DNA of 64,000 nt from assembly GCA_050084985.1 (NCBI GenBank), contig JBITNC010000001.1:39246001-39310000 (forward strand). The letters run 5' to 3'. The notes under the pieces are model-generated. The model was given only the letters and a program-made list of their open reading frames with translations. It did not search any database and had not been told where the DNA came from. How positions within the stretch are numbered: the stretch's first letter is position 1; the number at the start of each line of letters is the position of its first letter. Of the stretch, positions 57,001-64,000 are shown in pieces. The DNA comes from Nageia nagi (Eukaryota > Pinophyta). Made by a program: the position numbers and the translations under genes.

Positions 57001-60000
57001 ATTTTAATAATTGAAAAGATATTATTCAAATAAAAACAATGGAAAACAATATTACAAATAAACAAGGATGTCATCATAATAGTACGACTAGTGTTTCTTA
57101 TAAGCTAGGGCTAGGGTTTCTAATTTGGTGGCTACCCTCCTCCACATTGTTTCTCCTGAAAACCCCTAAATGGGTGCGATGAAATAATAAGAAATAAATT
57201 ATGCGAATATGTTGAAAAAATAGTAGAATAAATAATTGCACAAAGGCTAGTTCTTCCCTGAAATATGCATGAGTTAGAGTTTAGGCACAACACCAATCCT
57301 ACACATTAGTAACAGTATCCAAACTCAACATAGCTTTGCTCCTATGTATGTTTCCTATACATTTTTTTTTTCTAAAATGAATAAATAATTAAATTCATCG
57401 AATTTATTTGCATTATTATAAAATTTGATGATTTTTTTTTTGAAGTAAATGCGATGAATTTGACAACTTAACATCTATCTATTATTGTACCTATCTATTA
57501 CATATTATTACAATAGAAAATCAAATTTTATAATCAAGTGGGAGGGCAAACTCACCATCCCATGGTTCTTTCCTCGACCCACTTTGATATACCATGTGAG
57601 ATTTTAGAGTATGCTATACTATGTCATTATAGATGATAAGTATTTATACATACACAATATAAAAAACCTTATTATAAATAATTAACAATCATAAGAAAAT
57701 AACAATGCAACAAACTCTACAAATTAAGCATAAGTGATTCGTGAATGGATTCAAACAACAAACTCACTAATGATATAATAATCCTAATAGGTTTATATCT
57801 CCTATAAACAACATTCGAGCTCATCAATTCATCCTTGTATTTCAATGAGTATCATTCACGTTCATTTTAAAGGATTCACCCACCATGGTTTTCATATTTA
57901 ATGCTACAGTTAGAACTTCTTTTACCATGGCTTTATCTCGTTTCAATGTATCATTGCTAGAGACCTCTAGGGTTCGATCTCATCTTGATTATGTTTACCT
58001 TCTTCATTAGGATTTGGATATAATAGTAAACGTCTCTTTCATGAATGTCCTCCTCTCTCTTAGAGATATCCATAGGCTCACTTCCATAGCTCTAAGTAAC
58101 CTCTAATTTCATCTTTCCTTTACAAGCCATCCTCTCAAACTCTGTCCAAATATACTCTACTACTTGTCGGTATCAATATATTCTAAATGCACTCAACTTA
58201 TCCATTATTTTCAATCAACTTACTTGCTAGTACTATAAGATTGAGGTCCGAGCTTCACAAAAAGAGAGTTCAGATGTTGTATTTGAAGGAGCTACATAAA
58301 GGGGAGGATGGATAGGTATAGGCATTTGGGGTAATGAATTTGTTGCAATTAGGCCAACAACAATTTTTGCCACAAGATTCTTTACTACTTATCCAAAAAT
58401 AGATTCTCACTACAATATGCAATATTAAATGTATTGTACCAGATTCTCATTGCAAGATTCATTGTTGTTGGAATGATAACATATTCCTGTTGAGGGGTTT
58501 TCTACTACTAGGTAATAACAAATGCTTCTTGTTTAACAATTTATGTATTTATTTGGTAACATATTTATTAAATTTAATATTTTTTCTAATATATTTTGAA
58601 ACACTATTAAAGGTAAAGTCAACATTTAAAATCCTTTAAACCTATTAGTTTGTAGGACCTATCAAGAGTTTTTAAATATTACCAATATAGGAGGTAGGAG
58701 AAAAACTTGGGAAGTTCAATGTGGGTCTCATCATACCTTAATTATCTCTTAAATCCCCTAACAAGAGGTGATAAGTTACTATTTAAATGTTTAACAACAT
58801 CATCATATTGTGTTTGATATGGATTTGGAATTTTATTTTAATGATTTATTTCCATTAGGTGGGTGTGATTTATTTTCAATGCTAAAAGACTTCAATCTAT
58901 CTAATAGTATAATTTCCATATTGCTTGGTATATTTTAAAATGAAAATTGTATTTTGGACCTTAAAAAGCTATGTAAGATTATTATTGTATTATGATTTGA
59001 ATTTGACTAAAAAGGAATCATCACCTTTGAAGGGGTGTTTTTTTTTTTTTTTTAAATTCAGATTATTGTTCTTTTAGATTGCTATTATATTTTGATAGTT
59101 TGTATGAAATTTTTTGATTATTAAATTATGACTTTGAGAATTTTTTTCTTTTGAAATATTTTTTTAATTGAAAATGATAACTTAGGAGTGATTGAACTCC
59201 TCTTTAATCTATGATTGTTACTATTAAGAAGGGTTTTAGCATGTCAGCCAAACAAAGTAACCTTGTTAAGTGTAGATTAGGCTCTTACCATGAGTATTCT
59301 TTTTGCTTTTTGAACAATATTTTGGTTATATCTATCTTGAGATAGTGTTAAATGATGATGCTTAGAAGTATTTTTTCTGTTATGGTTTTATTTAAATTAA
59401 AAACCTTCAAAGATCTTTTTACTTGCATATCGGGAGGATATCGCATCCTAATAAGAGTGGTATGGGACACTCATCTTTACTCTTGTTAATCAAGAAGATG
59501 ATGGAGTTATCTAAATGAAGTTTTGGTTCACTTAAATGAACTAATTGAACCTATGCTCTTAAATGTTTATACTTTTAGGAGCGATATAGTATAAGTAATA
59601 AAAGTTTCCAAAAGAATATCGGGGGTTGTTTCGATGAAGGGAACTATGGTCAGTAGGTGAATTTAGGCTTTAAATAAAAGATGATAAGTTTATACTTTAT
59701 TGGTAAATTTGAAGTTACATTATGCTACATGAGGATTGTTGCATTAAATTACTGAGAAATGATAGAAATTGTTAATGCCTTGCAATTAAGAATAAGTGAT
59801 GTATTATTGCATTGAATTAATATGCTTATTCATTTAAGGTGTTTGGTACTTAGTATTATAGCTATTATCTTGATGTAAATATGAAATAAGACAATGATGT
59901 ACTGATAGCATTGCATTATCATGTGAGCTATGATGAATGTGTAGTCACCAAATAATGAATTGTGGTAATACAAAATACTATTGTGTTACAAATTACCAAA

Positions 60001-60940
60001 TGAGGTATTATGAAGATAAATATAAAATTATATGCAGTTACATGATGGGATCAAATACCCTTTTCATTGGATATGAGATGATTCATTTGAGATAGGGCCA
60101 GCTTCTATATATGATTCTTTATAGATAAAAGAATTATGACATGCACATCTTATGATCAGATTCTCGCATGATGTCGATGCCTCTAAATATGATGAGAATG
60201 GAAATGAACTCAAGTAATATAATATCATTACAAAGAGAAGACACAAATACTCAGATAGGTGGTGTTACAAAATATTGTTGTTATTCAGATGGTGGAATAA
60301 TAATAAGTCAACCTATATGATTATCTAATAAAGAATCCTTTCCTCTTACTCTTCTTTTATAGCTAAGCACCTTACTTATTGAGATCTACATGAATTACAT
60401 AACTTATGGTGTTGTTCTTGATATTAGCATCAATTACATTTATTATAATATTTCTTTTGATCCTCTCAATATCTTTTACACTTTGATGCCTTTGTTACCC
60501 AAAATATGATTTTATGCAATAGAAAGAAATGAAATTACATATCCGAAGAAATGGAGAAGAATAAATTTTGAAAATTTGAAATTTTTGCAATGGTCTTGAA
60601 CATTTGGTGGAGCTCCTTCCCTACCCCCTTTTGGCTTGGTTTCCCCATGATTAAGGTGATTAAGATAAAAACCTTTGAGAAGTTAGCATCCTTGTTGTGT
60701 GATGTGACCAAGAATGAATGTGGTGACTCCTTCATTTATGATACTAGGGAGTTCGATGGTTGCGGGCACCTTCTAGATCCTTTCATTAACAAAGAAGATT
60801 GTAGGTGTTATTTGAGTTTTGTTGGAGGAGAAATGTAAAGCATTGATGCCATGAATGCATTGCTCAAATGACATGAATGCACCACATGTTTTATAGATTT
60901 CTCTTCTTTTTTTTCTTCCTTGGGCTATGTGTTTTTCCTT
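54011..60940. other. No recognisable gene; AT-rich intergenic DNA
   Basis: Very AT-rich tracts occur at 54380-54990 and 56450-57060, with long A/T homopolymers (for example 59039-59053). The frame at 60590-60838 (82 codons: CGDSFIYDTREFDGCGHLLD and PFINKEDCR among others) has coding-like composition but no family I recognise. It lies upstream of a candidate 3' untranslated region and could belong to an old element. Confidence 0.5.
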
Positions 60941-60944
60941 TTAT

Positions 60945-61200
60945 TTTATTTGCACCAATAAGATGATTTTAAAAAAAATATTTTTCTCTATTCTTTTGTC
61001 AAGTAATTCTTGCTAGGAACCTGGTTTTTAAGAATTACTTGCCTATTTTTCCCTAATAAGATGATTTTCAAAGATAGGATATCTATTTTTCTTTCTTTAA
61101 AAAAAAATCAAATAGTGCCAACCAAAGTTTTGATTTTGAAACACTATCTACATGTTTTCCCTAGTAAATTGATTTTCAAAAATAGGAAAATTTTATTTAT
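60945..61200. repeat. Imperfect tandem repeat of about 100-108 bp, three copies
   Basis: The motif CCCTAATAAGATGATTTTCA recurs around 60954 (CACCAATAAGATGATTTTAA), 61051 and 61159 (CCCTAGTAAATTGATTTTCA), each preceded by a TTTTTCC tract. Spacings are about 98 and 108. Such repeats are common just upstream of the 3' LTR in Tat/Ogre elements. Confidence 0.7.
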
Positions 61201-61252
61201 TTATTTTTTTTTAAAAAAGGGAGTGGATAATCCTAAAATAGAGGTATGATAT

Positions 61253-62229
61253 TGTAAACACCTAAAAATTATTTGTTCACCTAGCTTAGGTGACTCATGA
61301 CGATTTGCTCCATCTTGCAACTTATGATGATCCTATCAACCCTTCATCCCAATTCGATTACATTTGCATGGTCAATTTTGGTAACTTAGTCTCTTGTTAC
61401 CACCTTGTCAACCCTAGCCCTAATCAGCCTATGGTTAGGAGACTAGTTGATTGGTTAGGCTAAACACTAACCTACCCACCGACTAATCACTGCCATATAA
61501 AAGTCATTTCAAAATCATTTCCCCCTAATTTAATCAATCCTTATCCAATGGATATTCATGAGCTCTTGCATGTCTAGCCTACTTCTAACTATGTAATCAA
61601 ACTTTACAGCCTACTATGTTCTATTTTGAGCTCAACCCATCATTTCCAAGGCAAAAGGAAACCATTATCCTCATCTTACAAAGGGAATTTTGGGCAAACT
61701 CTTGTGTTTTGGATTTTTGTGAAGACTAACGTTGTTTATAGGTTCCAAAGGTCACTCAAGGGAATCTAATCATATTCATTTTGGTTATTTTACTAACATA
61801 CTTGTTCATGATTGCATTTTAGTGTTTCTAGGCTAGTCTCTTATATAATTAGGCTAGGATATTTTGGGTTTGTTTAAATCATTAGCTTAATCATTTTGGG
61901 TTTTATGCTAGTTTGCATTCTAGGCATTGAGTTATTTTCTAATGTCTTGTTGAATCAAGGCTTGGAGGTTTACAAGAAAACTAGTCAAGCCTTGCTTGGT
62001 TCTAGGATATTAAGGACCTAGAACTTAGAAACCTCCTTTTGTCTTTATTTTGTAGGTCATTTGGCATATTGGCTATTTCATAAAAAGGATAAATCTCTAA
62101 ACCTTATCTATATTTTTTTCTTATCATCACTATCTCATCATATTTCAAGAAAAATTTTAGATATTGCAATGTAGGCATTCCCAAAAGGAGAGGCCCTAGG
62201 TGTGGGGTCCCCTCATTTCTTTTATGGCA
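61253..62229 (+). repeat. Candidate LTR of a Tat-like element at the right edge
   Basis: It starts TGTAAACACC and could end ATGGCA at 62229, giving TG...CA. An internal TATA box (CATATAAAAG, about 61494-61503) and the primer-site-like sequence directly downstream support an LTR of about 977 bases. The second copy is not in the window, so the ends are provisional. Confidence 0.6.
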
Positions 62230-62236
62230 CCTATAG

Positions 62237-62254
62237 ATTGGTGACCACAGTGGG
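62237..62254 (+). other. Primer-binding-site-like sequence
   Basis: TGGTGACCACAGTGGGA differs by a few bases from TGGCGACTCCACTGGGGA, the tRNA-Arg-type primer site of Tat/Ogre elements. It lies a few bases after the candidate LTR end, as expected. Confidence 0.55.
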
Positions 62255-63638
62255 ACCTTCCTTGGTTTAAGGCTTATAATCATAGAGGAGTTTTATATCA
62301 TTTCCCCTTGTTTTTAGTTGTTATCTTTGACCCTTTCTTTCCACATTTTTCATATACTTTTGCATACTGACTTGGATTGATTTTTTTAAGGAACATTCCT
62401 AACAAGCTCAAGACCAAACCATGAAAATTTAGAATCAGGAAATTCAACAGAAAGGTATCTAGTTTCTTGCAAATTGGTTATAAAGTCTAGTCAGATTTCA
62501 GTAGATTGATTAGGGTTTTGAGTATGAAAATTTTCAACCGCCTTTCACTCTATCAACTCTCTTTGTTATCCAATCTAGTCTATACTATTAGGGTTTCTTG
62601 GTTTTAGGTACTTTATTTCATTTTTTAGTATGTTCGTAGCTCAACCTATAATTAGGTGATAGAAGTCCATTTCTAGCATTTAAAATTCTAGGTTGTACAC
62701 TTATTATTTTATTTAACACTTTTATACTTAGATTTTAAAAATCTCTAGGTACCATTATGATCAAATGGTCAAATTTTTGATCAATCCACTAGTTAGTACT
62801 ACTAATTGGTCTGCATCATACTGACTAGGATCAAAGCTTGTACTTTAGATATTGTAGCTAACATGAGCTTGGAGCATGATCCCCCAGGCTTGTATCCCTC
62901 TTTTATCATGCTTTAGACTAGGACTTGTGTGCTATTTGCATCCTAGGGTTGTTATTTTATTTATTTTCCCTTTATTTTGCTAATGAAAAGAAAAAAATTG
63001 AAAAGAAAAAGTTTATTTTATTTCTTATGTTAGTGAAATTGAAATCATATTTAGGAGGGAGTGTTTCTTTTTGAAGTCATTTTGCTCTTTTATTTTTAAA
63101 AGAAAAGGAAAATATTGAAGGGATTTGTTACATCTCATAGTTTCTTTATTATACTTGGATTTAATTTCACATGATCCTAGGGTTGAGCTAGGATGCATGG
63201 ATTTGGCCACCATAATCGAGTCCTAATTCAGAGGTGATGATCAAAGTGGACAACTTGAGTTGAGCCCTTAAATGATTCACACCCTTAGATATTGATCCTT
63301 ACCTGAAAACACTTAACTAGGTTCATCTAGGAATACTAATCAAGAGGTTAAAGAATATTAAAATCAATCTCATTAACAAGATAATTATCCTAATGAACAA
63401 GAATCAAATAAATAAGATAATCACCATTGTTATCTTTCACACTATTACTATCTTGCATGTAGGATTGATATCTTGAAAAGATCATCCTAGGATTGCATGT
63501 TTTATTTTTGCATCCATTAAAATAAGATCATAAAAAAAATTTAGGCTTTGTGTTTATTTGCTTTCTCTTGTTTGAAACTATTGGGATATTTTTATTTGAG
63601 CAATATTGTTTGTTTAAGTCCTTGTTTGTGTTCTTAGT

Positions 63639-64000
63639 ATGGAAGGTGAATCCCATAGTTCAATGGAGACTAGAGCATAATTTAGGGCTAGGCAAGCTAG
63701 GTATTCATAATTCAACCTTCCATCCCAACCACCTTCACCTCATTCTTCCCAACTATCCTATGTCCCATCCTCTCCTGCTATACATACTTCCATCCCATCC
63801 CATTAAGAGGATCCACAATTATACAAAGACTTGTAAGTAAGTCTACGTAGGAATCCATTGTGTGGTGATGCTAGTTCTCCACATCATATGGAAGCTATCC
63901 ATGATGACCATCCCTCTAATGAATAACTCTTCTTGAGTGATCCTCATATCCAAGACCTTTTTGCTAATTTAAGGCTAGGCAACTTTTCGATCCTAGGCCT
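63639..64000 (+). pseudogene. gag: gag N-terminus of the right-edge element, interrupted by stops
   Basis: From ATG 63639 one frame can be followed to the window end through about five TAA codons: MEGESHSSMETRA, FRARQARYS, FNLPSQPPSPHSSQLSYVPS, EDPQLYKDL, VSLRRNPLCGDASSPHH and LFLSDPHIQDLFANLRLGN. Each stop sits where CAA (Gln) would be natural, which suggests C-to-T decay of one gag frame. The Pro/Ser-rich N-terminus before the capsid is common in Tat gags. I cannot see the capsid itself, which would lie beyond 64000. Confidence 0.6.

Larger units (their letters stand above)
62230..64000 (+). mobile_element. Start of a Tat-like LTR retrotransposon running off the right edge
   Basis: After the candidate LTR comes GATTGGTGACCACAGTGGGA (62235-62254), close to the TTTGGCGACTCCACTGGGGA primer site of Tat/Ogre elements, which pairs with a tRNA-Arg. 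A long leader of about 1.4 kb follows without clear genes (62255-63638). A gag-like start is at 63639. Long leaders are usual in this lineage. Confidence 0.65.

Noticed and set aside
1-64000. CRISPR arrays, operons or ribosome binding sites
   Set aside because: The window is eukaryotic nuclear DNA. The tandem repeats present lack the regular repeat-spacer layout of CRISPR arrays.

Overview
This window looks like nuclear DNA from a land plant, most likely a seed plant with a repeat-rich, AT-rich genome. The evidence is one intact spliced homeobox gene with plant-specific domains, DYW-class pentatricopeptide-repeat (PPR) pseudogenes, and Ty3/gypsy LTR retrotransposons of the plant Tat and chromovirus lineages. 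All the retrotransposon frames are decayed by stops and frameshifts, and the long-retained copies would fit a gymnosperm-like genome, but nothing here fixes the species. A run of exactly 100 N at 10690-10789 marks an assembly gap.

Left part (1-33080): a repeat nest. Positions 1 to about 8400 hold the body of a + strand Tat-lineage element: gag, protease, G-patch-like linker, reverse transcriptase (RT), RNase H, a second archaeal-type RNase H, and integrase. It is followed by an extra open frame (7160-8403) built from a diverged internal duplication that I do not recognise. At 11405-17395 lies a complete minus-strand chromovirus with 410/409-bp LTRs, a TAGAA target duplication, an initiator-Met-tRNA primer site and a chromodomain remnant. 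At 19070-27411 lies a complete + strand Tat element with 777-bp LTRs, an ATATA target duplication and a six-unit 43-bp tandem repeat in its 3' leader. This element split a PPR-DYW pseudogene whose halves (18785-19069 and 27417-28585) rejoin in frame when the element is removed. From 29482 to 32340 more partial copies of the same PPR-DYW locus follow, with their non-coding flank. Both sides of this PPR zone carry clusters of the short palindromic motif GGTGGTTTTAAACCACC (degenerate), reminiscent of CACTA-type subterminal repeats.

Middle (33080-39150): mostly unassigned AT-rich DNA, a probable terminal-inverted-repeat element (about 35955-36905), and then a GC/CpG-rich stretch (38370-39110) that looks like the promoter region of the next gene.

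Gene (about 39190-50116 and beyond, + strand): a BELL-class TALE homeobox gene of the PENNYWISE/POUND-FOOLISH (BLH9/BLH8) clade. Four coding exons (42251-43927, 47600-47979, 49085-49145, 49277-50116) join cleanly in phase to a predicted protein of about 985 residues, with a probable intron in the 5' leader and several upstream ORFs. It is the only gene here that looks functional.

Right part (50120-64000): intergenic AT-rich DNA with a 26-bp minisatellite at 53861-54010. At the right edge is the start of another Tat-like LTR element: a candidate LTR at 61253-62229, then a primer-binding-site-like sequence, a long leader and a decayed gag start at 63639. All coordinates and comparisons were read by hand from the sequence. 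No database search was possible.
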